A stretch of 64,000 bases of DNA from Bacteroidales bacterium (GTDB taxonomy: Bacteria > Bacteroidota > Bacteroidia > Bacteroidales > Bacteroidaceae), in contig SUXS01000002.1 of NCBI GenBank assembly GCA_015060865.1, forward strand, positions 134,674 to 198,673. The letters are read 5' to 3'. Shown piece after piece: positions 9,398 through 18,651 of the stretch. The position numbers and the translations under genes are program-made. Each line of letters starts with the position of its first letter. Position 1 is the stretch's first letter. The notes beneath the pieces were generated by a model. The model searched no databases, was not told where the DNA came from, and saw only the letters and a program-made list of their open reading frames with translations.

Positions 9398-9895
9398 ATG
9401 ACACAAGAAGAATTCACATATATGGCAAGCGAGATACGGGCAAAAGCCGTATCGATAGCGGCAAAGTTCGGGTACAGCACCGATGACTCGGAAGACATCG
9501 CACAGGACGTGATGCTCCGGCTGTGGAGCCTGCACGAGCAGCTGAGCGACGCCACACATCTGAAGGCTTCGGCTATCATCACCGCCAAGCGTGCTTGCAT
9601 CGACAGATGGCGCACCACGCATCAGTACAAGGAGATAGACGATGCGATGCCACTCACCGACGAGACGACACCGCACGACCAACTCGAATATGCCGAACTG
9701 GCGCAATGGCTCGACAAGCAAATCGATAGCCTGCCCTCCACAGCGGGAATGATACTGAGGATGCGCCAGCTCGAACGCCGTGAACTGAACGAGATTGCCG
9801 ACATCCTGGGCATAAAGCAGAGTTCGGTATCTACACTGCTGACACGAGCAAGAAGCGAATTGCAAAACAAACTATTGAGGAGGAACCAACTATGA
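9398..9895 (+). CDS. ECF-family RNA polymerase sigma factor
   Basis: 165 residues with the region-2 pattern (SEDIAQDVMLRLW at about 30-42) and region-4 helix-turn-helix (ELNEIADILGIKQSSVSTLL near the C-terminus). It should direct polymerase to a specific promoter set when freed from its anti-sigma partner. The ATG at 9398 is preferred over the in-frame GTG at 9395. The stop overlaps the next gene by four bases (ATGA), so translation of the pair is probably coupled. Downstream secreted proteins and possibly the lipoprotein array are candidate targets, but no common promoter was shown. Confidence 0.9.
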   Translation: MTQEEFTYMASEIRAKAVSIAAKFGYSTDDSEDIAQDVMLRLWSLHEQLSDATHLKASAIITAKRACIDRWRTTHQYKEIDDAMPLTDETTPHDQLEYAELAQWLDKQIDSLPSTAGMILRMRQLERRELNEIADILGIKQSSVSTLLTRARSELQNKLLRRNQL

Positions 9896-10407
9896 AGCAT
9901 CAGTATGATAAACAGGAAATAGCCCAGCTGATAGACAAGTTTATGGCTGGCATCACCAGCATCGCCGAGGAAGATGTGCTGGCACAGTACTTCCGCACCC
10001 ACGAGGTGAGCGAGGAATGGGCAGTGTACAAGGAGATGTTTGCCCTGTTCGACAATGGAGAGGTGGACATTGAGGTGGAACCCACGAAGCAGGAAGACGA
10101 AGTACACACCATAAAGGTCGAGATGCCCGCCACGACCAAGCGAAAGAGAACAAGAATGGTAGCCCTAAGATGGACAACGGCTGTTGCCGCCAGCTTGCTA
10201 CTGCTACTGATGCTCCACAATACCAATGCCAATAGCAATACCGAGGCTGTGGACAGAATGGTGATGGTGCAGCAACAGAGAATGCTCGATGAGGCCGACA
10301 GGTCGTTCCTGCACACCACAATACGATGCGCTATGGACATTGACGAGACATTCTCGCTGAGCGAGGCGCAAGAGGAGGCGGACTTCCAAACCAATATTTA
10401 CATTTAA
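9892..10407 (+). CDS. probable anti-sigma factor, single-pass membrane protein
   Basis: 171 residues: a charged cytoplasmic N-terminus (1-88), one hydrophobic segment at about 89-109 following a KRKR cluster, and a short extracytoplasmic tail. This layout and the four-base overlap with the ECF sigma gene fit an anti-sigma factor. I see no FecR or zinc-binding HxxxCxxC signature, so the family is unassigned. The role is inferred from position and topology. Confidence 0.6.
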   Translation: MKHQYDKQEIAQLIDKFMAGITSIAEEDVLAQYFRTHEVSEEWAVYKEMFALFDNGEVDIEVEPTKQEDEVHTIKVEMPATTKRKRTRMVALRWTTAVAASLLLLLMLHNTNANSNTEAVDRMVMVQQQRMLDEADRSFLHTTIRCAMDIDETFSLSEAQEEADFQTNIYI

Positions 10408-10420
10408 GTATACTACATAT

Positions 10421-10930
10421 ATGAAAAAGATTATTCTCATTACAATGATGTGTGCATTCACATCAATAGGATATGCTCAGACACACGTCAGGAAAGCCAT
10501 TGACGATATGCTGGCAAAGCATCCCGAGTGGGTCGTCAATCAAGGGAATAGCGAGAACGGCAACACGAACCCTACAAAGGCTGGCTCGAAGACTAACCGC
10601 ATCTACCAGCTGTCGATACCCGACACTATGGCTATGGACAAACTTCTGAATGCCTTCGAGGCCGACAAGATGGATAGCTACAGCTACATACGTACCTCTG
10701 CCGAATACAATCAGGCAACACAGAAGCGGCGCAGAGCCTCCACAGTCACTCTACAGAATGGTGATAGACTGGAAAGCCACTCCACGGAATACAGTTTCGT
10801 GTCGCTGGCCGTCGTAGACCCCGAGCAGCGCAGTTACCGCACCAGCTATATATTGAAATGGTATCCGATAAAGAATGGTAGGACAGTGGCCACGCTATAC
10901 ATTCTTTATGGACCTAGACCAAACAAATAA
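10421..10930 (+). CDS. secreted hypothetical protein, paralogue of the next gene's N-terminal domain
   Basis: 169 residues with a signal peptide (cleavage after GYAQ, about residue 20). It begins 13 bases after the putative anti-sigma gene and is likely in the same operon. The C-terminal half (DPEQRSYRTSYILKW and LYILYGP) resembles the N-terminal domain of the following gene (DPDYRTVYILKV, LHVLYGK). It looks like one of the small uncharacterised Bacteroidetes secreted families found beside ECF sigma genes. No catalytic motif is visible. Confidence 0.75.
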   Translation: MKKIILITMMCAFTSIGYAQTHVRKAIDDMLAKHPEWVVNQGNSENGNTNPTKAGSKTNRIYQLSIPDTMAMDKLLNAFEADKMDSYSYIRTSAEYNQATQKRRRASTVTLQNGDRLESHSTEYSFVSLAVVDPEQRSYRTSYILKWYPIKNGRTVATLYILYGPRPNK

Positions 10931-10957
10931 AGACAAACCAATAAAACTAAGTAACCA

Positions 10958-11956
10958 ATGAAAAAGATCGCAACGACTCTGATGATGCTGACTATCATAC
11001 TATCAGCCTCTGCACAAAACAACGTAGATGCCCTTATCAGCAAACTGCTGAAAAGTTATCCCAAGGCTCCATCACGTGAGGTTATCGAAAAAGATGTAGA
11101 AACGGGAAAACTCCTTCAGCGTGTCGCTGAATACAGTTTCCGTGACGTCAACCCAAAGAAGTTGGAACCACTCATCAACGCTTTGCGCAATACGCATCAG
11201 GACGGATATTACAGTTATGCCTGGGTGAGTGCACTGGACGGGAATGACCGTTCGTATGAACTTCGCGTAGCCGACACCGACCCCGACTACCGCACGGTGT
11301 ATATCCTGAAGGTCAATGGCAACAATGCCGACCTGCACGTGCTCTACGGCAAGATGTCCTATAGCGAGATGCCTACCAACTTCAGCTACTCACCAGACAC
11401 CTACTATACCTTCTTCAACAAGGGCACAGGCGCCAAGCTGGGAATCTCGTTCGATTATAACAACCATGCCAGTGCTTATCACGAGGCTGCACCCGAAGGA
11501 ATAGGCCACAATAATATAGTCATCACAGGCAATAAGGTGTTCCGATTCAAGTTTGTTCCGACAGTTGTGGTCGACAAGCGCATCACCGAAGTTGTGAGCG
11601 AAGATTGCTTCATCGTCAGTGAAGATAGGTTTGCTCTGGAAGATGGTTCTGACACCTCTGAAGGACAGTGGCTCATATTCCGCTACCTCGACAAGAACAA
11701 CCCCTATCAGCAGTGGAAATTTATCGAGAAGGACGGCGCAGTCACCATCGTCAACAAAGCCACAGGCCGCTGCGTAGACCTGGCTGGCGGCGACACCAAG
11801 GAAGGAGCAGCCATATTCAGCTACGACATCAATGATGACGGGCAGACCAACTCAAACCAGAAATGGTACATCGAGGAAGCGGAAGATTATCCCGAGCCTG
11901 AGCGTCAGAACTCTCCTCTGTCGGGAATCAGGCTGAGATTCAATTCTCGTAAGTAA
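10958..11956 (+). CDS. secreted protein with C-terminal ricin-type lectin-like domain
   Basis: 332 residues with a signal peptide (ending SASAQ at about 20). Residues 20-130 resemble the preceding small secreted protein. A second part contains a ricin B-type beta-trefoil signature (YQQWKF, VNKATGRCVDLAGG, NQKWYI), which in other proteins binds sugars. The gene ends the ECF cluster. A surface or periplasmic glycan-binding role is inferred; no enzyme motif is seen. Confidence 0.7.
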   Translation: MKKIATTLMMLTIILSASAQNNVDALISKLLKSYPKAPSREVIEKDVETGKLLQRVAEYSFRDVNPKKLEPLINALRNTHQDGYYSYAWVSALDGNDRSYELRVADTDPDYRTVYILKVNGNNADLHVLYGKMSYSEMPTNFSYSPDTYYTFFNKGTGAKLGISFDYNNHASAYHEAAPEGIGHNNIVITGNKVFRFKFVPTVVVDKRITEVVSEDCFIVSEDRFALEDGSDTSEGQWLIFRYLDKNNPYQQWKFIEKDGAVTIVNKATGRCVDLAGGDTKEGAAIFSYDINDDGQTNSNQKWYIEEAEDYPEPERQNSPLSGIRLRFNSRK

Positions 11957-12045
11957 GAATACTTTGCTGCTAAAGAAATAACATCTTAAGTAATCAAATA
12001 AAAACCAATAAAGTAATTTAGTTAAAGATAATGGTCAAGACCAAT

Positions 12046-12075
12046 CCATGCCGGGGCTGTGAAGTTCTGGCATGG
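12046..12075 (+). terminator. possible terminator hairpin
   Basis: CCATGCC and GGCATGG form a seven-pair stem about 90 bases after the lectin-like gene, just before the first leader repeat. No T run follows, so the function is uncertain. Confidence 0.3.
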
Positions 12076-12103
12076 ACATTTAAGAAACATCAGTGTATCC
12101 TTC

Positions 12104-12239
12104 TTTTTCAACACGAATTCCCGTAAATTTGCCACAAATTATCCATATAGAAATTCGTGTAACAATATAAACAACCAATACAATGAAACCAACCAAACTA
12201 TTCCTTGCCCTTACCGTGGCGGTGCTGCTGGGGGCGTGT
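12104..12239 (+). repeat. cassette leader repeat, copy A (leader plus signal-peptide codons)
   Basis: Contains the leader (TTCAACA, AATTCCCGTAAATT, CACAAATTATCCAT, AATTCGTGTAAC, ACAACCAATACA) followed by codons 1-19 of the lipoprotein signal. This copy lacks the upstream GC-rich half found in copies B to E and G. Confidence 0.8.
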
Positions 12240-14030
12240 ACGAGAGAGGACAAAGTGATTGAATTTCCGTTGGTAGGCGCGTCCAACACTACCAGTATCG
12301 TCTTTGAGAAGGTGGAGCTCACCGATACGGCCACGATGCTCACCGTGCGTGGATTCAGTCGTCCGAACAATTGGATTAGAGTGTCTTCATACACTCATCT
12401 TGTTGCACAAGGTGGGGAATACAAGCTGCTTGGAAGCAAGGATGTGGAGATAGATGAGTTACTCTATATGCCCGCTGATGGTGACTCATGCTTCACATTG
12501 ATGTTCGAGCCTCTGCCTAAGGGATGCACATCGTTTGACTATATCGAGAGCGATGCTGAGAACGACTGGAGGATATATGACATTGACCTGACAGGGAAGC
12601 GCGATGCCAACAAGCCCGAGGGATTGCCTCGAGAGTTACTGCGTGCACCAAAAGCCACGGATGAGATGCCCCAGTATGCCTATGAGTTTGGCGATGTCAC
12701 TATCAATGTGCATCTGCTGGGACATAGCGAGAGAATGGCATGCGAGATGGTTCTTCCCATAAATTCATTATTTGAGAGACAAAAGAGTGTGGATGTGAAA
12801 ATCGACCCCAAGACAGGAAAAGGGACAGCCACCTTTTATCTATGTGGAACAGGAACTGTCTTTCCCGTGGTAAATGGTCGTGGGCATGAGAATTTCCTTG
12901 TGGCACCGGGCGACAGCATAGACCTGTATGTGAATCTGGCTTGCGTCAATCGGAATCTGAGATATAACTATTTCAACAAGATGGAAATGCCCGCAATAAA
13001 GGGATGTTGGACAAAGGGTAGTCGCTATGATGCATTGAACAACATGCCAGCCGCATCTCTAGACTTTCTGGATACAGTGGACATAGGAAAGCGCCTTCGC
13101 TATGACATGACTGCCGATGAATACACCGAGCATGTAATACGTCAGTATAAGGAGGAATGCGCCCTCATCGATGCGCAACCCTTCCATGCGTGGTATAAAG
13201 AAAAAGTAAAGGCCAGCTATGCGGCTCCGGGGCTCTTGATGTATCTGCATCAAGACGTTCGTCCTTGGTTAAAGAACGATGAGAACAGCAGTTTCGACAT
13301 CAGCAAAGAGCCCATCCTTCCCCGACACTTCAGAAAGACGATGGAACATCTTGATACAAGCAATCCTTATTTTTTGCTTAGCGAGCACGGCAACACACTT
13401 GTAAAGATTGCGCAAAAATGGGAAGTTGTTAGAGAAGACAAACTCTTGCACGAACTGGCCTTTGCCAGCAATGCAGTCCATGAGGCCTTTAGAGGCTATC
13501 TTAGCGACGGCACCAGACAGCTATTGCGCCAATTGAGCAATCCCTTCTATGCCGAGATGTGTGAGGACATATGCAACCGAACAAGAGAGGCTATAGCAAC
13601 AAGCAGCCATAATCTGGAGCGAATAGAAGACATCGCCCCCGAAGCTCTAATGCAAGCCTTGATAGCACCGCACAAGGGCAAGGTGGTGCTGATAGACTTT
13701 TGGGCGACGTGGTGTGGTCCCTGCCGATATCTCATCAACGAGATAGAGCCTTATAAGACTGGCGAACTTGCCAATGATGATCTCGTATGGATATACATTA
13801 CCGATAGCAGCTCACCCATCAACACCTATACAGAGATGATTCCCGACATCAAAGGTCTGCACTACCGCATAAGCAATGCACAATGGGATTATCTGACCGA
13901 AAAAAAGTTTGAAATCGATGGCATCCCCTCGTATGTGCTTGTCGACAGGGATGGCAACTACGCCTTGCGCAACGACCTGCGCGACCACAGCAAGATGGTG
14001 AGTACGCTGAAGGAGGAGCTGAAGAAGTAG
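12183..14030 (+). CDS. TlpA-type thioredoxin-fold lipoprotein
   Basis: 615 residues. A lipoprotein signal ends in LLGAC with Cys19 as the lipid attachment site. Residues about 30-150 match the N-terminal part of the next gene (NNWIRV versus NYWIQL, then a MPADGD or MPESGQ turn). A long helical middle follows. The C-terminal thioredoxin fold has the active site WCGPC with cysteines 511 and 514. It probably works as a disulfide or peroxide-stress reductase tethered to a membrane facing the periplasm. Its upstream DNA and signal codons belong to the shared leader repeat. No acidic +2 to +5 surface-export signal follows the lipid cysteine. Confidence 0.85.
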   Translation: MKPTKLFLALTVAVLLGACTREDKVIEFPLVGASNTTSIVFEKVELTDTATMLTVRGFSRPNNWIRVSSYTHLVAQGGEYKLLGSKDVEIDELLYMPADGDSCFTLMFEPLPKGCTSFDYIESDAENDWRIYDIDLTGKRDANKPEGLPRELLRAPKATDEMPQYAYEFGDVTINVHLLGHSERMACEMVLPINSLFERQKSVDVKIDPKTGKGTATFYLCGTGTVFPVVNGRGHENFLVAPGDSIDLYVNLACVNRNLRYNYFNKMEMPAIKGCWTKGSRYDALNNMPAASLDFLDTVDIGKRLRYDMTADEYTEHVIRQYKEECALIDAQPFHAWYKEKVKASYAAPGLLMYLHQDVRPWLKNDENSSFDISKEPILPRHFRKTMEHLDTSNPYFLLSEHGNTLVKIAQKWEVVREDKLLHELAFASNAVHEAFRGYLSDGTRQLLRQLSNPFYAEMCEDICNRTREAIATSSHNLERIEDIAPEALMQALIAPHKGKVVLIDFWATWCGPCRYLINEIEPYKTGELANDDLVWIYITDSSSPINTYTEMIPDIKGLHYRISNAQWDYLTEKKFEIDGIPSYVLVDRDGNYALRNDLRDHSKMVSTLKEELKK

Positions 14031-14072
14031 TAGCAAAGGTTTTCGTGGCTAATTCGTGATTAATTCATGAGC

Positions 14073-14167
14073 ATTGCCTTTAGCCCCTGAGGGCGGCGAA
14101 CTTCGTTTCGTGTTCCCTTTATTCAACATAAATTCCCGTAAATTGCCCACAAATTAACCATAAATTA
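14073..14167 (+). repeat. cassette repeat, copy B (upstream half only)
   Basis: Matches the 5' half of the array repeat: ATTGCCTTTAGCCCC, GGGCGGCGAACTTCGTTTCG and the TTCAACATAAATTCCCG block. It stops before the CAACCAATACAATG segment. The next gene starts 200 bases later with an unrelated leader and signal peptide. Confidence 0.8.
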
Positions 14168-14375
14168 AAAAAGAGAATAAACTCAAGCCCTCAATAACTA
14201 ACAATAAAAGTTAAACTCCGCGAGTTTGATGCAATATCCTCCATGTCTTGTTGGAAAGTTTACATAAAATGGCTTACTTTGTTATGACACACCACCATGT
14301 GGAATAAAAACAGATGGGGACTGCCATATTTAGGGCATATATATAAAGGAGTAGAAACAAACAACAAATAAAGCA

Positions 14376-16697
14376 ATGAAACACATCACAACCATCATCG
14401 CCGCACTGCTCATTGCCGTTGCGGCACAGGCGCAAAACCGCGTGGTGGACAATCCGCGCATAGAGACAAACAGTACGAACGGGTGCATGGAGATAACCCA
14501 TGTGGAGGTGAACAAACGGGAGACGGTGGTGACGGCCACGCTGAGACACTTGCCTAACTATTGGATTCAGTTAGACAGCACGGAGGTGCTGAAGGGACGG
14601 CAGACGGGAAAGAAGTACAAGTTTGTGCGGTGCGAGAACTTCCAGATGAACACGCATGTGTTTATGCCCGAGAGCGGACAGATGGACATAAAACTCTTCT
14701 ATGAACCCATCGACAAGACAGACACGGAGGTTGACTTCAGCGAGGGAAGTTGGAGCATCAAGGGCATATCGCTCGTGCAGCACCCTATGGCACATCTGCT
14801 GGGCGAGTGGGAAAAGGCGGACGAGGCAGGCAACGTGGCGCTCGTCATCAGTCACGACAAGATACTCTACGCCGACGAGATATGGAACTACGACGTGGAA
14901 CGCAAGGGCCGACAACTGACGGTAAGCCTCAGCAGTGGAGGCACGGGGCGTCAATTCCTCTTGGAGGAGAAGAAAAACGGCCGCTTGCTCCTCAAGGTCA
15001 ATTCGAAAGACAAGGGTTATCTGCTGACTTGCGAGTCTGCACGGCTTACTGAGGCGGCTCTCTACAGTTATAATCCGCAATCCGTCAGTCCGCTTTTCTT
15101 TGCCAAGGGAAAGGCTTTCATCAAAGGGTATATAGCCAACCGTGCCGCCGATGCGGGGAAATACCTGACTATATCCTATCGGGAACAGGTGAGTGGAATA
15201 GAGCACAAGACTGCGGTGGAGGTGAATGCCGACGGCACCTTCCTCGCCACGGTGGAGATTCCCTATCCCTGCTATGTGAGTCTGCAGGGCGACTTCTTTA
15301 CCAATTTTTTCTTAGTGCCGGGTGAGACGGCGGTATGCCGCTTCGATGCCGCCCAAATGGCCGGGCCTACCAGAAATCTTACGCCGCAAATCTTGGGCAA
15401 CAGCCTCTCGGCACAGGTAAACCGGCACACCTACTCATGTGATGAAGCTCTGCAGAAAAAGGACGGCTTTCAATATAACGACGTGGGGCAACTGACCTCG
15501 ATAGAGAACGCGCTGAAGTTCCGCGATATTGAGTTGAAACGCTTGGAGCGTCTGTTGACAGAGGGCCCCGATAAATTGGCTGCGCTGCCCATCAGCGATA
15601 GGGCGAGAGACATACTCATGACCAATGCCGTGACAGACATCCTGTGCAATACGCTCGATATCGCCATGTACTATAACGACAGCAGATACGAGAAAGTAGA
15701 TGAATATACATATATAGAGAGAGAAGACTTCGTTTCCCCTATCAAAGGTAATTACTACGACTACTTGCTGAAGCACTACGACCTGTTGATGGACAATATG
15801 CTGATGCTCTCCTCCAGCAACACATGGGTACCGTTCAACCGTGCGGCTTTCGGTCCCTTTAGGGTAGAACCTCAGCAAATGGATAACCGTTTTTTTAGCG
15901 AAGAGGCATTGCCCCTTATGGCGGACAGTACATTGACCGAAGAAGAACGGCAACGGAAAAGAACGCTGAACGAGATTTGTAACCTAAACCTTAGTTTGCT
16001 AGACAGCTACAATGCCCACGTTTTGGAATATGTTGGCGAAGAGCCGTATGACTCGCTGCCCACACTGCAGTGGCGGTTCAACAGCGCCTTCGACAACATG
16101 CAGCGTATACACTCCTTCAACAGCGGTTTCCTGCCGGAGGCATCTATCGTGGGATGTGAACTGCAACGACATACCGATGTGGATGTCATGGGCGAATTTC
16201 TCATAGCCTTGCTCCCTCACCTGAAGAGTCCCATCGTCATCCGCGAAGCGCTGAACGCATGGCGCGCACTCATACGCCAAAACGAAGGTGGAGTAGCGTC
16301 TGACGAATATCCCGAAGTTACCCAATTCCTCAGCGACATACGCAAGAAATACGACACACCGCTCATCGTGCTCGACTTCTGGGGTCTCGGCTGCGGACCC
16401 TGCCGCGCCTCTATGACAAGCCAAAGCAAATGGACCGACAACTATGCAGGCAAAGCGACCTTCCTCTACATCTGCAACGAGAAAGATAATCCCGAAGAGC
16501 GCGTGCAACAGTTCTTTACAGAAAAGGGGATTAAGGGAGAGAGTCTGCGCATCAGCAACGACCTGTGGCTGTTGATGCAGACGCGATTCAACTTCAGCGG
16601 CATCCCCTACGCAGCACTGATGGGCAAGGACGGCTCTATCGTGGAGGAAAACATCCATGTACATGAATCCCTCCTCGACAAACATCTGGCAGAATAG
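14376..16697 (+). CDS. exported TlpA-type thioredoxin-fold protein
   Basis: 773 residues with a Sec signal peptide (ending AAQAQN) and no lipobox, unlike its array neighbours. The N-terminal domain (about 20-140) resembles that of the preceding lipoprotein, suggesting duplication. A long middle region of unknown fold follows. The C-terminal thioredoxin fold carries GCGPC with cysteines 673 and 676, so glycine replaces the usual tryptophan before the first cysteine. It lies between repeat copies B and C and does not use the shared leader. A periplasmic thiol-disulfide role is inferred. Confidence 0.8.
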   Translation: MKHITTIIAALLIAVAAQAQNRVVDNPRIETNSTNGCMEITHVEVNKRETVVTATLRHLPNYWIQLDSTEVLKGRQTGKKYKFVRCENFQMNTHVFMPESGQMDIKLFYEPIDKTDTEVDFSEGSWSIKGISLVQHPMAHLLGEWEKADEAGNVALVISHDKILYADEIWNYDVERKGRQLTVSLSSGGTGRQFLLEEKKNGRLLLKVNSKDKGYLLTCESARLTEAALYSYNPQSVSPLFFAKGKAFIKGYIANRAADAGKYLTISYREQVSGIEHKTAVEVNADGTFLATVEIPYPCYVSLQGDFFTNFFLVPGETAVCRFDAAQMAGPTRNLTPQILGNSLSAQVNRHTYSCDEALQKKDGFQYNDVGQLTSIENALKFRDIELKRLERLLTEGPDKLAALPISDRARDILMTNAVTDILCNTLDIAMYYNDSRYEKVDEYTYIEREDFVSPIKGNYYDYLLKHYDLLMDNMLMLSSSNTWVPFNRAAFGPFRVEPQQMDNRFFSEEALPLMADSTLTEEERQRKRTLNEICNLNLSLLDSYNAHVLEYVGEEPYDSLPTLQWRFNSAFDNMQRIHSFNSGFLPEASIVGCELQRHTDVDVMGEFLIALLPHLKSPIVIREALNAWRALIRQNEGGVASDEYPEVTQFLSDIRKKYDTPLIVLDFWGLGCGPCRASMTSQSKWTDNYAGKATFLYICNEKDNPEERVQQFFTEKGIKGESLRISNDLWLLMQTRFNFSGIPYAALMGKDGSIVEENIHVHESLLDKHLAE

Positions 16698-16765
16698 GGA
16701 TGGGACAAGAATTTTGACTTCGTCGAGCTAAACCTTCCCTTAAATTCATGGCCAATTACATGGCA

Positions 16766-16950
16766 ATTGCCTTTAGCCCCTGCGGGCGGCGAACTTCGTT
16801 TCGTGTTCCCATCTTTTTCAACATAAATTCCCGTAAATTGCCCACAAATTATCCATAAATAAAAACTGTGTAACAATATAACCAACCAATACGATGAAAC
16901 AGATTAAACTATTCCTTTCCCTTTCCGTGGCGGTGCTGCTGGGGGCGTGT
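16766..16950 (+). repeat. cassette leader repeat, copy C (full length)
   Basis: Full repeat: GC-rich upstream block, TTCAACATAAATTCCCG block, CCAACCAATACGATG start segment and signal codons through GGGGGCGTGT. The first codons differ slightly (MKQIKLFLSLS), but the stretch coding VAVLLGAC is the same at DNA level. Confidence 0.85.
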
Positions 16951-18423
16951 GGAAATAAAGAAAATGCTTATTGGTTAGAATATACAAGTCACGACATCAA
17001 GTTGATGGATGATGTACAGATTGCCGTAGCTGACTCATTTGTGATTCTCGTATCGGCTTTCTTCGAAGACGGTGTATGTCATACGTATTCTATTGCTGAC
17101 AATCTGGAGTTCTGCCATGCATACGGTCGTATAGGAAGCGGTGTTGATGAATTCCGCCAGCCAGTACTTACATTTGCATCGGGCAACACTTTTGGCATTA
17201 ACGACATCAACGAGATGTCGCTGAGAGTCATCGGTATTGACTCCGATGGTGCTATGAGTGCAAAGAAAAGACTGAAGGCTACTTACCGAAGAGCGAAACC
17301 TGGGGAAGAGATTATGCCCAAGGACACCCGATATACGCTGTTACCCAATTCCAACCAATACGTATCGTGCCTGTTCAAAGGTGACGGCAGTCTGTTTACA
17401 TTATCGAATAGCCTGTTACAGCCTAGTTGTCGCTTTGGAGATTCGCCAGTGGGTGACTCTCTTACATGGTATGCCATGCGCAATGACCTTAACGGTTATA
17501 TGGCTGCGAGTGGTAGGACATTCTTCTATGCCGCCGAGAACTTGCCCTATATGGCAGCATACAGGTTGCAAGGTGACACTATGCAGAAACAGTGGGAATG
17601 CTTTTACCGTACTCCTCATTATAAGATATCCAACGATGCCATACGATACGACAAAGAAAAGGCCACTGGTCCACTGAAGTCATTGGCAGCCGATGAACAT
17701 TATGTATATCTGCTGTATGTAGACACACTCATGAGCCGATACGACGTGAATGACATCACCAAATCCTGTTCGGACAAGGTGTTGGTATTCGACCATAGCG
17801 GGGAATACGTCTCAACGCTACACCTCAATTGTCACCTGAAAAAGATAGCAGTGGGCAAGAATGGCAAGTTATATGGTATTGCCCGTATGCCTCAGCATGT
17901 ACTTGTTGAGTTTGATTTACCTACACAGTTAAGAGGTGGCAAGGGTACTAAACGCAGTGCGGAGAGGAAGTCGGAATTGCAGCAGCAAGCAGGACCACTG
18001 GAAATAGGTGACACCATCCCATACATAGCCTTGTATGATACACTTGGTAATACGCATTATCTACAGGACTTCAAGGGGAAATATCTTCTGCTCGATTTCT
18101 GGGGAGCCCATTGTGGCCCTTGCAAACTCAGTATCCCTGAGTTGAAAACAATTGCCGAGACTATGTCCGACAAGCTGGAAGTGGTTAGCATCAGTATTGA
18201 TGCAAAAAGTACATGGAAGCAATCCTCAATCGAACATGGAATTAGCTGGCACAGTCTCAATGACCTCAAGGGACGGGAGTATGATGCCATCAGCACACTA
18301 TATAATGTTATGGGATATCCTACGTTTTTCATTGTCTCTCCCGAAGGAGTAATACTGGATAAGATGAAAGGATATGGCGAAGGTGTCGTGACATATTGGC
18401 TCAAGATGAATATGGACTATTAG
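16894..18423 (+). CDS. lipoprotein with beta-propeller-like region fused to a TlpA thioredoxin domain
   Basis: 509 residues. A lipoprotein signal ends LLGAC (Cys19). Residues about 25-350 look like the six-bladed propeller lipoproteins of Bacteroides (GRIGSGVDEFRQP, repeated strands such as VLVFDHSGEYVSTLHL and KLYGIARMP). From about 365 a TlpA-type thioredoxin fold follows, with HCGPC and cysteines 407 and 410; histidine replaces the usual tryptophan. Propellers of this sort usually occur as separate lipoproteins, so the fusion links a binding domain to a redox domain. It uses the shared leader. The redox partner is unknown. Confidence 0.8.
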   Translation: MKQIKLFLSLSVAVLLGACGNKENAYWLEYTSHDIKLMDDVQIAVADSFVILVSAFFEDGVCHTYSIADNLEFCHAYGRIGSGVDEFRQPVLTFASGNTFGINDINEMSLRVIGIDSDGAMSAKKRLKATYRRAKPGEEIMPKDTRYTLLPNSNQYVSCLFKGDGSLFTLSNSLLQPSCRFGDSPVGDSLTWYAMRNDLNGYMAASGRTFFYAAENLPYMAAYRLQGDTMQKQWECFYRTPHYKISNDAIRYDKEKATGPLKSLAADEHYVYLLYVDTLMSRYDVNDITKSCSDKVLVFDHSGEYVSTLHLNCHLKKIAVGKNGKLYGIARMPQHVLVEFDLPTQLRGGKGTKRSAERKSELQQQAGPLEIGDTIPYIALYDTLGNTHYLQDFKGKYLLLDFWGAHCGPCKLSIPELKTIAETMSDKLEVVSISIDAKSTWKQSSIEHGISWHSLNDLKGREYDAISTLYNVMGYPTFFIVSPEGVILDKMKGYGEGVVTYWLKMNMDY

Positions 18424-18460
18424 TGAAGTGATGAAGCAATCAAAACAATAATTCCTTAAA

Positions 18461-18651
18461 ATTGCCTTTGGTCCCTGCGGGCGGCGAACTCGTTTCGTGG
18501 CCATTTGTGTTTCTTTCTTTTTCAACATAAATTCCCGTAAATTGCCCACAAATTAACCATAAATAAAATTCGTGTAACGACATAAACAACCAATACAATG
18601 AAACCAAAACTATTCCTTACCCTTGCCGTGGCGGTGCTGCTGGGGGCGTGT
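18461..18651 (+). repeat. cassette leader repeat, copy D (full length)
   Basis: Full repeat ending in the signal codons of the next lipoprotein (MKPKLFLTLA then VAVLLGAC). The GC-rich block carries a small insertion (around CCATTTGTGTTTC) compared with copies C and E. Confidence 0.85.
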
